Positions 39,023 through 47,768 of a stretch of 57,770 bases of DNA are shown here, in pieces. Every line of letters starts with the position of its first letter. Position 1 is the first letter of the stretch. Source of the DNA: Pseudomonas fluorescens. GTDB taxonomy: Bacteria > Pseudomonadota > Gammaproteobacteria > Pseudomonadales > Pseudomonadaceae. The DNA lies in the NCBI RefSeq assembly GCF_005938625.1, contig NZ_VCNJ01000036.1, positions 1-57,770 of the forward strand, written 5' to 3'. The translations under genes were made by a program, and so were the position numbers. The notes below the pieces were generated by a model. The model had not been told where the DNA came from. It was given only the letters and a program-made list of their open reading frames with translations, and ran no database searches.

Positions 39023-40720
39023 ATGTTTCGATATCTGAAAGAACTGCTTTTAGTTGTTTATTTGCTGCTTTATTCCGAATATTACATTGATCGGTTAAAT
39101 GCTATCGGCCTCGGTTTTTCTGTACTTCTTTTTGGCGCGATGTTTTTGGCGCTTACTTTAGCGTTATATCTAACGGCGTATATACGACAGTCACTCATTC
39201 GGCATGTGTTCGCATTGGCGATGTTTGCCTCGGCGGTGTTTTTCGACGTCTACACCCGGGTCACCGCGGATTACCTGAGCTACAGCAGTTTCGTCTCGCT
39301 GGTGTATTCCGGCGGCTTCATCCAGGAAGCGGCCTACCAGTATCGAGACGCGATCCTGCACGGCGCCGTCAGTGGTTTGCTGTTGCTGTTCGGCATCGGC
39401 CTGAAACCCCGCCACGGTTTGTCGATTCCCAATGCGCTGCGTGTGGCGGCGCCGTTGTGCGGCGTGTTGCTGCTCAGTGCCGTGCTGTTCTTGCGTGCGG
39501 GTGAGGGCGCGCGGGGCTTGCCGATCATGTACACGCCGCTGGCCTATCTGAATCTGTTTGCCTATGAGGCGCTGCACAACACGGTCGGCCCGCGCGAACC
39601 GGTGACACTGGCGCGCACCTCGCAAGCCGTCGGCCACGACATTGTGCTGATCATCGACGAAAGCATTTCCGGCAATTACCTCGACATCAACGCGCCGTTC
39701 GGTGTGCACAGCAACCTCAAACAGGCGCGTCCCGGCGTCGACATCTTCAATTACGGCTACGCGGCGTCCATCGCCAATTGCAGCGCCGACACCAACGTAA
39801 CCCTGCGCTACGGCGGCACCCGCGCCGACTACATGCGCATCAACAGCACGTTGCCGTCGATCTGGCAGTACGCCAAGAAAGCCGGGTTGCGCACCGTGTA
39901 CATCGATGCCCAGCGCACCGCCGGCAATCTGCAGAACCTGATGACCGACACCGAGAAAAAGGACATCGACCAGTTCGTGCAATTCGACCAGACCAGCGTG
40001 CGCGACCGCGACATGGCGGCAGCGGCGAAACTCATTGAGCTGCTCAACGATGACCAGCCGGAGCTGGTGGTGATCAACAAGGTCGGCGCGCACTTCCCGG
40101 TGCACGACAAATACCCGGACGCGTTCATGGCGTACCGCCCGACCTTGCCGCGCGGGCAGTTCACCGAGGTGGCCGATACCGGCGAACGCAACGGTTTCAA
40201 TGGTCAGCCGGATGACTGGGTGCTGTACCGCAATGCCTACAAGAACACCGTGTTGTGGAATGTCGGTGAGTTCTTTGCGCGGGTTTTCGCTCAGGGCAAT
40301 CTGAACAATGCGTTGCTGATCTATACGTCTGATCATGGCCAGGATTTGCATGAGCGCGGCAATCCGGGCTTGAACACCCACTGCGGGGGCGATCCGGTGG
40401 AGGAGGAGGGCCTGGTGCCGTTGGTAGTGATTTCCGGCAGCGAGCTGAAAACGCTGGACTGGTCGGCACAATTGTCGGCGAACAAGGATCGCTCCAGCCA
40501 CTACAACATTTTTCCGACCCTGCTGCAGTTGATGGGTTACGACCTGGCGGGGATCGAGGCGGTTTATGGCAAGCCACTGAGTGTCGCGACGGCGGATGAA
40601 TTCACGTTCAACTACCGCTTCAATGCGCGGTTGGGGGCCAAGCCTGAGTGGAAGCACATTGATCTGGGCAGCATTGTCACGCCGTCGCAGGCACCGGCGA
40701 GTGTGGCTGCCGGTCAGTAG
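39023..40720 (+). CDS. Membrane sulfatase-family protein (phosphoethanolamine-transferase-like)
   Basis: This 565-aa inner-membrane protein has about five N-terminal helices (about 8-165), then a large periplasmic alkaline-phosphatase/sulfatase-fold domain. That domain has DIVLIIDESISGNYLDIN (acidic residue and Ser/Thr nucleophile region), VVINKVGAHFPVHDKYP, LIYTSDHGQDLHERG and HYNIFPTLLQLMGY. These are the metal-binding and catalytic regions of EptA/OpgE-type transferases. It would move a phosphoethanolamine or similar group onto an envelope glycan. The ATG at 39023 begins the first helix; a TTG 17 codons upstream is possible but unlikely. It is divergent from the polysaccharide cluster, so it could decorate that polymer or lipid A. 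Confidence 0.75.
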   Translation: MFRYLKELLLVVYLLLYSEYYIDRLNAIGLGFSVLLFGAMFLALTLALYLTAYIRQSLIRHVFALAMFASAVFFDVYTRVTADYLSYSSFVSLVYSGGFIQEAAYQYRDAILHGAVSGLLLLFGIGLKPRHGLSIPNALRVAAPLCGVLLLSAVLFLRAGEGARGLPIMYTPLAYLNLFAYEALHNTVGPREPVTLARTSQAVGHDIVLIIDESISGNYLDINAPFGVHSNLKQARPGVDIFNYGYAASIANCSADTNVTLRYGGTRADYMRINSTLPSIWQYAKKAGLRTVYIDAQRTAGNLQNLMTDTEKKDIDQFVQFDQTSVRDRDMAAAAKLIELLNDDQPELVVINKVGAHFPVHDKYPDAFMAYRPTLPRGQFTEVADTGERNGFNGQPDDWVLYRNAYKNTVLWNVGEFFARVFAQGNLNNALLIYTSDHGQDLHERGNPGLNTHCGGDPVEEEGLVPLVVISGSELKTLDWSAQLSANKDRSSHYNIFPTLLQLMGYDLAGIEAVYGKPLSVATADEFTFNYRFNARLGAKPEWKHIDLGSIVTPSQAPASVAAGQ

Positions 40721-40745
40721 ATTGTGTGCTGGCAGGACTGGCCCT

Positions 40746-40834
40746 ATCGCTGGCAAGCCAGCTCCCACAGTGTTCGTTTGTGTACTCAGAGGTGGGAGCA
40801 GCCTTAATCCTGTGGGAGCTGGCTTGCCAGCGAT
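40746..40834. repeat. Inverted repeat, family C (hairpin)
   Basis: Arms atcgctggcaagccagctcc and its perfect complement enclose about 40 nt, immediately downstream of the sulfatase-like stop codon. Single family C arms are seen near 334-362 and 1480-1508. Confidence 0.75.
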
Positions 40835-40917
40835 GAGGCCATTTGCTTCAACGCAAGATTCAAGTCTGTCACCGGCATCCGCTATCCTTGCCCCACACTG
40901 ACCGATCAGGTGGCGGC

Positions 40918-41571
40918 ATGCTTCGTGTTGAAAACGTCTTCAAAAGCTATCTCACCCCGCAAGGCCCATTGCCGGTGCTGCAAGGTGTCGACCTGACGCT
41001 GGAATCCGGCAGCAGCCTGGCACTGATGGGCGAATCCGGCAGCGGCAAAAGCACCTTGCTGCACCTGGTGGCCGGTCTCGACAAAGTCGACAGCGGCAGC
41101 ATTCGCAGCGGCGAACATCGGCTGGAGGTGATGAACGAAGCGCAACTGGCGAATTGGCGGCGCACAGAAATCGGTCTGGTGTTCCAGCAGTTCAACCTGA
41201 TCGGCAGTTTGCGCGTCGAAGACAATCTGGCCTTTCAGGCGCGTCTGGCCGGGCGCCATGAGCCACGTTGGCAGGCACATCTGGTGCAGCGTCTGGGCCT
41301 GGGCGATTTGCTCAAGCGTTATCCCGAGCAACTTTCCGGTGGTCAACAGCAGCGGGTTGCACTGGGCCGGGCGCTGGCCTCGCAGCCGAAATTGCTGCTC
41401 GCCGATGAGCCCACCGGCAGCCTCGATGAAGCGACCAGTGACGAAGTGCTGCGCTTGTTGCTGGAATTGCTTGATGACACGCCGACCACGTTGTTGATGG
41501 TCACCCACAGCCCGCGAGTCGCGGCCCGCTTGGCGCAGCGAGTAGTGTTGTCCAACGGGCGGCTGACGTGA
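40918..41571 (+). CDS. ABC transporter ATP-binding protein (LolD/MacB type, AttE-like)
   Basis: This 217-aa ATPase has Walker A GESGSGKST (about 38-46), a Q-loop VFQQFNLI, signature LSGGQQQRVALGRAL, Walker B LLLADEPTGSLDEAT and H-loop VTHSP. The family powers mechanotransmission or lipoprotein-release exporters. The start at 40918 follows AGGTGG. It overlaps the permease gene by GTGA (4 nt). With the lipocalin-like lipoprotein downstream, the set matches the AttEFGH arrangement, whose substrate is not established. Confidence 0.85.
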   Translation: MLRVENVFKSYLTPQGPLPVLQGVDLTLESGSSLALMGESGSGKSTLLHLVAGLDKVDSGSIRSGEHRLEVMNEAQLANWRRTEIGLVFQQFNLIGSLRVEDNLAFQARLAGRHEPRWQAHLVQRLGLGDLLKRYPEQLSGGQQQRVALGRALASQPKLLLADEPTGSLDEATSDEVLRLLLELLDDTPTTLLMVTHSPRVAARLAQRVVLSNGRLT

Positions 41572-44039
41572 GCGTTTTCCGCCAGACCCTGCGCGCGCTG
41601 CTCAGCCATTGGCGGCGCCATCCGGTGCAGTTTTTCAGTGTGCTGACCGGGTTGTGGCTGGCGACCAGTCTGCTCACCGGCGTCGAGGCGCTGAACAGTC
41701 AGGCGCGTGACAGCTACGCACGGGCCAGCCAGTTGATCGGCGGCGAACCGCAGGCCAGTCTCAGCACGCCGAACGGTGCGACTTTTGCGCAGCAATGGTT
41801 TGTTGATCTGCGCCGACAGGGCTGGCCGGTTTCACCGCTGTTGCAAGGGCGGGTGCTGCTCAAGGGCTTCGAAAATCAGCGGCTGCAATTGATGGGTATC
41901 GAACCGGTGTCGCTGCCGGCCGATTCGGCGGTGGCCGGGCAGGCGATGCCGATCGAACGGGTCGTAGAGTTCTTCACGCCGCCAGGCAGTACGTGGATTT
42001 CACCGGAAACGCTACAAGCGCTGGATCTGCGTGAAGGCGACACGCCGCAAACGGCGAATGGTCTGCGATTGCCGCCGTTGCTCGCGCAAAAGGACATGGC
42101 GCCCGGCCTGTTGCTGGTGGACATCGGCGTCGCGCAAACCCTGCTGGAACAACCAGGACAATTGTCGCGGCTATTGCTGCCCAAGGATTTTCACGCCGAG
42201 TTGCCCGCCGCGTTCAAGGGGCAGTTGCAGCTCAAAAGCAGCGGCGAGGAAAACAATCTGGCGCGACTGACCGAGAGCTTTCACCTGAATCTCGATGCGT
42301 TGGGTTTTTTGTCGTTCATGGTTGGCTTGTTCATCGTCCACGCCGCGATTGGCCTCGCTCTGGAACAGCGGCGCGGCTTGTTGCGTACGCTGCGCGCCTG
42401 CGGGGTCAGCGCGCGGATGTTGATCTTGTGCTTGATCGTCGAGCTGGGGGTTCTCGCGCTGATCGGCGGATTATTCGGCGTGATCAGCGGCTATTGGCTG
42501 GCCAGTGTCTTGCTGCCGGATGTCGCCGCCAGCCTGCGTGGGTTGTACGGCGCAGAAGTGGCGGGGCAGTTGCGCCTCAGTCCCTGGTGGTGGTTCAGCG
42601 GCATTGGTTTGAGCCTGCTCGGCGCCTTGCTCGCCGGGACCAACAGTCTGCTGCGCGCCGCCCGTTTGCCATTGTTGGCCGTGGCGGATCCGCAAGCCTG
42701 GCATCAGCAATACGCGCGCTGGTTGCGCCGACAAGGTTGGCTGGCGGCTGTATTGGGCTTGGTCGCGTTGGCGGCATTGATCTGGGGCGACAGTCTGGCT
42801 AGCGGTTTTGTCTTGATGGCCGGATTGCTGATCGGCGCCGCATTGGCGCTGCCGGTGTTGCTCAGTGCGCTGTTGAATCAGTTGCTCGGGCGCAGTCGCT
42901 CGGTGCTGGGTCAGTGGTTTCTCGCCGATTGCCGTCAGCAATTGCCGGCACTCAGTCTGGCGTTGATGGCTTTGCTTCTGGCGCTGGCCGCCAACATCGG
43001 CGCCGGCAGCATGACCGCCGGTTTTCGCCAGACCTTCAACGACTGGCTAGAACAACGCCTGAGTGCCGAGTTGTATATCAATCCGAGCAATCCGGCACAG
43101 TCGCGGGAAATGTACAGCTGGCTCAAGCAGCAGCCGAATGTTGCAGCAGTGCTGCCCAACTGGCAGGTTGCGGTGACGTTGCAGGGCTGGCCGGCAGAAG
43201 TGTTTGGCATCATCGATCACGCGCATTATCGCCAGCACTGGCCGTTGCTCGATGTCAGTGGCAGCGACCCGTGGGCGCATCTGGCCACGGATGATGCGGT
43301 GATGCTCAGCGAGCAAATCGCCCGGCGTCTGAAATTGCACGTGGGTGAACACGTGGCGATTCCTACACCAAACGGCACATGGTCGCCGCGCATCGTTGGC
43401 ATTTACGCCGACTACGGCAATCCCAAGGGACACTTGCTGGTCAACATCCACCACCTGCTGCGCGGCTGGCCGCAGTTGACGCCGAACCGTTTCAATCTGC
43501 GCATCGAACCGCAGAACATTCCGGCGTTGTTGAACAGCTTACAGGCGCGCTTTCAACTCGATGACAGCCGCATCGTCGATCAGGCGCGGCTCAAGGGCTG
43601 GTCGGTGCAGGTTTTCGAGCGGACCTTTGCGGCGACGGCGGCGTTGAACAGCCTGACCCTGGCGGTGGCGGGCGTGGCGCTGTTCATCAGCCTGCTGACG
43701 CAAAGTCAAAGCCGCCTCGGCCAACTCGCACCGCTATGGGCGCTGGGCGTAACGCGACGGCAGTTGATGCTGCTCAATCTCGGTCAGACCTGGCTGCTGG
43801 CGGTGCTGACATTGGTGTTGGCGTTGCCGCTGGGGATCGCGCTGGCGTGGTGCCTGGACGCGGTGATCAATGTGCAGGCGTTTGGCTGGCGGCTGCCGTT
43901 GCGGGTGTTTCCGTGGCAATTGCTGCAGTTGATGGGGTTGGCGTTGTTGGCGACGTTGCTGGCTTCGGCATGGCCGCTGTACTCGCTGTACCGCACGCAA
44001 CCGGCGGATCTGCTGAGGACGTTTGCCCATGAGGATTAA
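41568..44039 (+). CDS. Large FtsX/MacB-type ABC permease (AttFG-like fusion)
   Basis: This 823-aa inner-membrane protein has one N-terminal helix, a large periplasmic domain (about 45-235), three helices (about 245-370), a further pair of helices near 385-440, a second periplasmic domain (about 480-690), and three C-terminal helices (about 690-815) ending in the FtsX-type segment. The duplicated FtsX layout fits AttF and AttG joined in one chain. The GTG start overlaps the ATPase stop, and the stop overlaps the lipoprotein gene start. It should act as a homodimer or pseudo-dimer with the ATPase. Confidence 0.8.
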   Translation: MSVFRQTLRALLSHWRRHPVQFFSVLTGLWLATSLLTGVEALNSQARDSYARASQLIGGEPQASLSTPNGATFAQQWFVDLRRQGWPVSPLLQGRVLLKGFENQRLQLMGIEPVSLPADSAVAGQAMPIERVVEFFTPPGSTWISPETLQALDLREGDTPQTANGLRLPPLLAQKDMAPGLLLVDIGVAQTLLEQPGQLSRLLLPKDFHAELPAAFKGQLQLKSSGEENNLARLTESFHLNLDALGFLSFMVGLFIVHAAIGLALEQRRGLLRTLRACGVSARMLILCLIVELGVLALIGGLFGVISGYWLASVLLPDVAASLRGLYGAEVAGQLRLSPWWWFSGIGLSLLGALLAGTNSLLRAARLPLLAVADPQAWHQQYARWLRRQGWLAAVLGLVALAALIWGDSLASGFVLMAGLLIGAALALPVLLSALLNQLLGRSRSVLGQWFLADCRQQLPALSLALMALLLALAANIGAGSMTAGFRQTFNDWLEQRLSAELYINPSNPAQSREMYSWLKQQPNVAAVLPNWQVAVTLQGWPAEVFGIIDHAHYRQHWPLLDVSGSDPWAHLATDDAVMLSEQIARRLKLHVGEHVAIPTPNGTWSPRIVGIYADYGNPKGHLLVNIHHLLRGWPQLTPNRFNLRIEPQNIPALLNSLQARFQLDDSRIVDQARLKGWSVQVFERTFAATAALNSLTLAVAGVALFISLLTQSQSRLGQLAPLWALGVTRRQLMLLNLGQTWLLAVLTLVLALPLGIALAWCLDAVINVQAFGWRLPLRVFPWQLLQLMGLALLATLLASAWPLYSLYRTQPADLLRTFAHED

Positions 44040-45096
44040 CTTCGCTGTGCTCATGGTTTTGTTGCTGCTCGGTGGTTGCGATCAATCCGCGCCGGAGCAG
44101 AAAGGCTTCGCCGGGATGGGCGATCAGGCGTTGGCGTTTACGCCGGTGGTGCCGGGGCGGGTGTTCAGTTTTCCGGCAGATCACGCTGCACACGAGGGTT
44201 TTCGTATCGAGTGGTGGTACGTCACCGCCAATCTCAAGGATCAGCAGGGCAATGAGTTCGGCGTGCAGTGGACGCTGTTTCGCAGTGCGCTGAAACCGCT
44301 GGCGGAGCAGGCCGGGTGGACTGATCAGACGATCTGGCTGGGGCATGCTGCGGTGACTTCGAGCACGGTGCATCACGCCGTCGAACGTTACGCCAGAGGC
44401 GGAGTGGGACAGGCGGGCGTGCGGCTGGCGCCGTTCGAGGCGTGGATCGACGATTGGCGGTTCGCCAGTCAGGCGCAGGATCCGTTGAGCGACCTGCAAC
44501 TCAGCGCTCGCGACAAGGATTTCGCCTATCAACTGCACCTCACTTCCAGCCGCCCGCTGGTGTTGCAGGGCGACAAGGGTTTCAGTCAGAAATCTGAAGA
44601 AGGTCAGGCGTCGTATTACTACAGTCAGCCGTTTTTCCAGGCCAGCGGCACGTTGCAGATTGACGGCCAGAGCTACACCGTCAGTGGCCCGGCATGGCTC
44701 GATCGCGAATGGAGCAGTCAGCCGCTGACCGCGAATCAAACCGGTTGGGACTGGTTTTCCCTGCACTTGGACAGTGGTGAACACGTGATGCTGTACCGCA
44801 TGCGCCAGAAGGACGGTGCGCCGTATCTCACCGGCACATGGATAGCCGCCGATGGCCAGACGCAAACCCTGCGCAGTTCGCAGATCCGGCTCATCCCGCA
44901 AGACACTGCCAAAGTCGCCGGACGGGCGATGCCGGTGAAATGGTCGATCAGCATCCCCGACAAGCACCTCGATATCACCCTCGACGCGCTCAACCCGAAT
45001 GCGTGGATGAACCTGCGCATCCCCTATTGGGAAGGCCCGGTGCGCATCAGCGGCAGTCATCCCGGCCAGGGCTATCTGGAAATGACCGGGTACTGA
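44029..45096 (+). CDS. Lipocalin-like lipoprotein, AttH/CrtC family
   Basis: This 355-aa lipoprotein has a lipobox LLLGGC (Cys17) and a mature region with the AttH/carotenoid-hydratase-like fold: FPADHAAHEGFRIEWWYVTANL near the N-terminus, FGVQWTLFRSAL, QPFFQASGTL, VSGPAWLDREWSSQPL and VRISGSHPGQGYLEMTGY at the end. It is the usual partner of AttEFG-type transporters and may bind a lipid-like ligand at the membrane. The start at 44029 (not the TTG at 44023) overlaps the permease gene end, with GAGGA upstream. Confidence 0.82.
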   Translation: MRINFAVLMVLLLLGGCDQSAPEQKGFAGMGDQALAFTPVVPGRVFSFPADHAAHEGFRIEWWYVTANLKDQQGNEFGVQWTLFRSALKPLAEQAGWTDQTIWLGHAAVTSSTVHHAVERYARGGVGQAGVRLAPFEAWIDDWRFASQAQDPLSDLQLSARDKDFAYQLHLTSSRPLVLQGDKGFSQKSEEGQASYYYSQPFFQASGTLQIDGQSYTVSGPAWLDREWSSQPLTANQTGWDWFSLHLDSGEHVMLYRMRQKDGAPYLTGTWIAADGQTQTLRSSQIRLIPQDTAKVAGRAMPVKWSISIPDKHLDITLDALNPNAWMNLRIPYWEGPVRISGSHPGQGYLEMTGY

Positions 45097-45114
45097 AAGG
45101 TATCCGCAAATCCC

Positions 45115-45198
45115 TGTAGGAGCTGCCGAAGGCTGCGATCTTTTGATGTTGGTTTTAAAAGCAACATCAACAGATCGCAGCCTTCGGCAGCTCCTGCA
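45115..45198. repeat. Inverted repeat, family A (hairpin)
   Basis: Arms tgtaggagctgccgaaggct with a near-perfect complement and a centre with the ATGTTG/CAACAT palindrome. It separates the exporter operon from the next small genes. Confidence 0.75.
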
Positions 45199-45262
45199 AT
45201 GGATCGGTTTGAACTCGGCTTGCTGTGTTGTCCTCTATAGAGAAACCTGTCGAGGATTGGCA

Positions 45263-45505
45263 ATGAGCGACGACCTGCAACCCCCAGACCTGAATTCCTG
45301 GCAGCGCCTGTTCGATGACCAGACCTACTGGCAGCAATCCCCCGACGCCCACTACTTCGACCTGCAACGCATCGCCGACGACTTGCTCGGCCAAGGCGCC
45401 ATCGATCTTGAGCAATGGCAGATCCTGCGCGCCAAAGCCGACGATATGCACAAGGATTCACCGTCGATCAACGTCACCCGTGAACTCGACGACCCTGAAG
45501 CCTGA
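45263..45505 (+). CDS. Small acidic protein of unknown function
   Basis: This 80-aa acidic protein (start MSDDLQPPDLNSWQRLFDD) is soluble, with predicted helices (QRIADDLLGQGAIDLEQWQILRAKADDMHK) and no export signal. GAGGA upstream supports the ATG at 45263. A stop codon 10 nt before the next small gene suggests a two-gene unit. I do not recognise a family. Confidence 0.65.
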   Translation: MSDDLQPPDLNSWQRLFDDQTYWQQSPDAHYFDLQRIADDLLGQGAIDLEQWQILRAKADDMHKDSPSINVTRELDDPEA

Positions 45506-45515
45506 GGACTACCCC

Positions 45516-45713
45516 ATGAAACCCATCACCCAAGGCGAACACCCCGACGAACCCCGGCCACCGGGCGAAACCGAACGCGACAACGACGCCCTACGGCCCA
45601 CCGATCCGAAACAGCGTAAAAACACTGGCAAAGGCACGCCCAGCGGCGAATCCACCGCGCAGGACACCGCAAAACAACAGACCTCCTCGACACAAACCAA
45701 AGCCAAGCCCTGA
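45516..45713 (+). CDS. Small disordered hydrophilic protein
   Basis: This 65-aa protein begins MKPITQGEHPDEPRPPGE, is rich in Pro, Thr, Lys, Glu and Gln, has no hydrophobic core and ends in TQTKAKP. It is probably intrinsically disordered. A GAGGA eight bases upstream and a 10-nt gap after the previous gene support it as real and co-transcribed. The family is not recognised. Confidence 0.6.
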   Translation: MKPITQGEHPDEPRPPGETERDNDALRPTDPKQRKNTGKGTPSGESTAQDTAKQQTSSTQTKAKP

Positions 45714-45798
45714 ACAGCGTCTATGCTCAGTGGCACGTTCGTCGTCGAAGTCGATTCGGCGCCGGGCGCTGCCATTCATCACAGGGAAAGTATTGCTT

Positions 45799-46383
45799 AT
45801 GAAGCTCGACGCACTGGCCAAGGCCATCACCCTCGCAACCGTACTGTCCGCCACCAGCTTCGGCGCTCTGGCTGCCGATATTCCGCTGTCCGCCACTGTT
45901 GAAGCCGATCAGGTCACCACCAAAGTGATCTCCGTCGATGCCGCCAACCATCAGGTTGTGCTCGAAGGTGCCGAAGGTAAACCGGTTCACGTTCAGCTCA
46001 GCGACAAGGCGAAAAACCTCGACAATCTCAAGGCCGGCGATCAGGTCAACATCCAAGTGCAGCGTTCTGTCGCCGCTTACCTCGACACCGATGTGGATAA
46101 AGGTCTGCCTGGCACCACCGAACGTACCGGCGAGTTGCGTAAGGCCCCGGGCAGCGATAACCCCGGTGGCGAAGCGTTCCGTCAGGTTCAGGTGCAACTG
46201 AAAATCACCAAAATTGATTTGAAGAAGAATCAGGTGACCCTGCAAAACCCGGCGGGCGTATCGAAAGTACTCGACGTGAAAAAGCCTGAAATCCAAGCAA
46301 AGCTGAAAGATCTGAAAGAAGGGCAGAGCGTTATTGTCACTTACACCGATATCTTGAAAGTGACTAGTCAACACGAAAGTTGA
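45799..46383 (+). CDS. Periplasmic beta-rich protein of unknown function
   Basis: This 194-aa protein has a signal peptide (MKLDALAKAITLATVLSATSFGALA). The mature part has two similar beta segments (VTTKVISVDAANHQVVLEG / QLKITKIDLKKNQVTLQNP), each followed by a LKAGDQV or LKEGQSV turn. This suggests a duplicated OB- or barrel-like fold, as in small periplasmic proteins of unknown role. The GGGAAAG before the ATG at 45799 fixes the start. A candidate small RNA and a bidirectional terminator follow. Confidence 0.7.
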   Translation: MKLDALAKAITLATVLSATSFGALAADIPLSATVEADQVTTKVISVDAANHQVVLEGAEGKPVHVQLSDKAKNLDNLKAGDQVNIQVQRSVAAYLDTDVDKGLPGTTERTGELRKAPGSDNPGGEAFRQVQVQLKITKIDLKKNQVTLQNPAGVSKVLDVKKPEIQAKLKDLKEGQSVIVTYTDILKVTSQHES

Positions 46384-46559
46384 GCTTTAACTCTACAGAG
46401 TGACTGCTCTTGTACAGTTTTTGTATGAGAGTAGTCATACTATTAGTTTGGATGGACCTCATTGAAAGTTTCATGAAAGGAATCGTCGATAAATATCTAT
46501 TAACGTTTTCGTACATAAATTTCATATTCAAGAATGAGGACATAAGCGCCAACTTCAAT
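46384..46559. promoter_or_regulatory. AT-rich region with a sigma-70-like promoter for the candidate small RNA
   Basis: This stretch has far lower GC than its neighbours and no open frame of note. Its end contains AGGACA (46537-46542) with a 17-nt spacer before TAAAAT (46560-46565). Such a promoter would start transcription at about 46572, exactly at the base of the stem described in the next entry. Confidence 0.4.
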
Positions 46560-46571
46560 TAAAATCCTTCC

Positions 46572-46706
46572 CGTTCGCCCAGTGTCAGGGCTCTTTACCG
46601 GTGCATGGATTGCCAGGCCATTACACTGGGCGAACACCTCTTCGGAGTGGATGTATACAATTTCTGCAAACAAAAAGGGCGACTTTATAGTCGCCCTTTT
46701 TGTTTG
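46572..46706 (+). ncRNA. Candidate small RNA (about 135 nt)
   Basis: The predicted RNA starts after the promoter-like pair at 46537-46565. It has a perfect 13-bp outer stem (46573-46585/46623-46635) with an inner TGG/CCA hairpin, a CTC-TTCG-GAG hairpin capped by a UUCG loop at about 46637-46647, an unpaired linker with a GGA, and a 16-bp terminator hairpin followed by Ts. It is in a 350-bp gap between convergent genes and encodes no sizeable frame. I do not match it to a known Pseudomonas small RNA. Confidence 0.45.
46668..46705. terminator. Bidirectional rho-independent terminator
   Basis: A perfect 16-bp stem (AAACAAAAAGGGCGAC/GTCGCCCTTTTTGTTT) with a 6-nt loop carries T-runs on both strands. 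It would end the plus-strand candidate RNA and the minus-strand glycosyltransferase transcript. Confidence 0.85.
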
Positions 46707-46732
46707 CTGTGAATTAGACCGAGTTGTGCGCT

Positions 46733-47557
46733 TCAGCCTTGTCTTGCTGCTCCTTGAAAGCGCTTCAGCGTGGCCTGATACATTCTTGTCCTGCGGTGAT
46801 TTGCCCCGTAGGTGCCCGCAGCCGCGACGGTTCCGGACTGGATGTGATCCAGATAGCGGAAAATCTTGCGCGGCGACAGGAACTTGATGCCATAGCCCAG
46901 GCTGCTCATGCGATCTTGCAGCGCATAACCCGGCACCTGTTCATCCATGCAGAAGTGCAGGCCTTGGGACTTCATCAAACGTGCATTCCACAATGTGCAG
47001 AAACTTTTCAGATGGGTTTCTTTGTACGGTCTTGGCATTTTCGAACGCAGGCCCAGACGCACTTTTGCTCTGCGAACATAGTGCTTGCAGAAGCGAGAAG
47101 TTAAGCGCCAGGTATCACGAACAATGCCGCGATTGAGTTGTTCGACACAACCTACCGCTGCCATGTCTGGGATTTTCGTGCACTCGCGCATCATCATGGC
47201 AAACACTTCCTTGTCGTAGACAAAGGTATCGGTGTGCAACAGAAACAGATAATCGGTGTCGACTTTTTCCAGCGCCAGATCCAGTGCTTTACCGTGCGCA
47301 ATATGCCCGGCTTCCTTGCCCGGCGAAGGCCGTTCAATCAAGTTGATCCAATCGAGCGAACGCAAGTAATCGAGACTGGCGTCCGCCGAATCGTTATCCA
47401 CCACCCACACCGGAATGCGTTTTTCCTGGACATGCTCACGCAAAAGCTCAAGGCACATTCTGGTGATGTCCGGGGTTTTGTAATTTACCAAGACAAGGCT
47501 GAAATTCGGCGATGGCTGGGTTGGTAAATCAAACGCTTTCATGTCAGAAGGGCTCAT
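46733..47557 (-). CDS. Glycosyltransferase family 2-like protein
   Basis: This 274-aa protein has a GT-A-like fold: FSLVLVNYKTPDITRMCLELL, VWVVDNDSADASLDYL, FLLHTDTFVYDK (HTD in place of the common DxD) and PGYALQDRMSSLGY. It has no membrane segment. It is a single minus-strand gene away from the polysaccharide cluster, so the acceptor is unknown. An alternative start is ATG at 47540-47542, five residues in; neither has a strong ribosome-binding site. Confidence 0.72.
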   Translation of the reverse strand: MSPSDMKAFDLPTQPSPNFSLVLVNYKTPDITRMCLELLREHVQEKRIPVWVVDNDSADASLDYLRSLDWINLIERPSPGKEAGHIAHGKALDLALEKVDTDYLFLLHTDTFVYDKEVFAMMMRECTKIPDMAAVGCVEQLNRGIVRDTWRLTSRFCKHYVRRAKVRLGLRSKMPRPYKETHLKSFCTLWNARLMKSQGLHFCMDEQVPGYALQDRMSSLGYGIKFLSPRKIFRYLDHIQSGTVAAAGTYGANHRRTRMYQATLKRFQGAARQG

Positions 47558-47768
47558 CCGCTATTCAAGGGCAACAGGGTTTCGTGGCCGCGATCGTAGC
47601 GACGCAACCTTAGTCGAACCTTAATTTGCGGATTGGGTAGCCGGCAGAGTGTGTCGAAGTGAGACCGCTGGTCTTGTGAAATGCATGGGGTGCTGCCGGT
47701 CATTACCGGATAAAATGCGCGCCCCTCTCACGTTCAAGGAAGAAACGGCGCGCGCCGTTGTGTCACGG

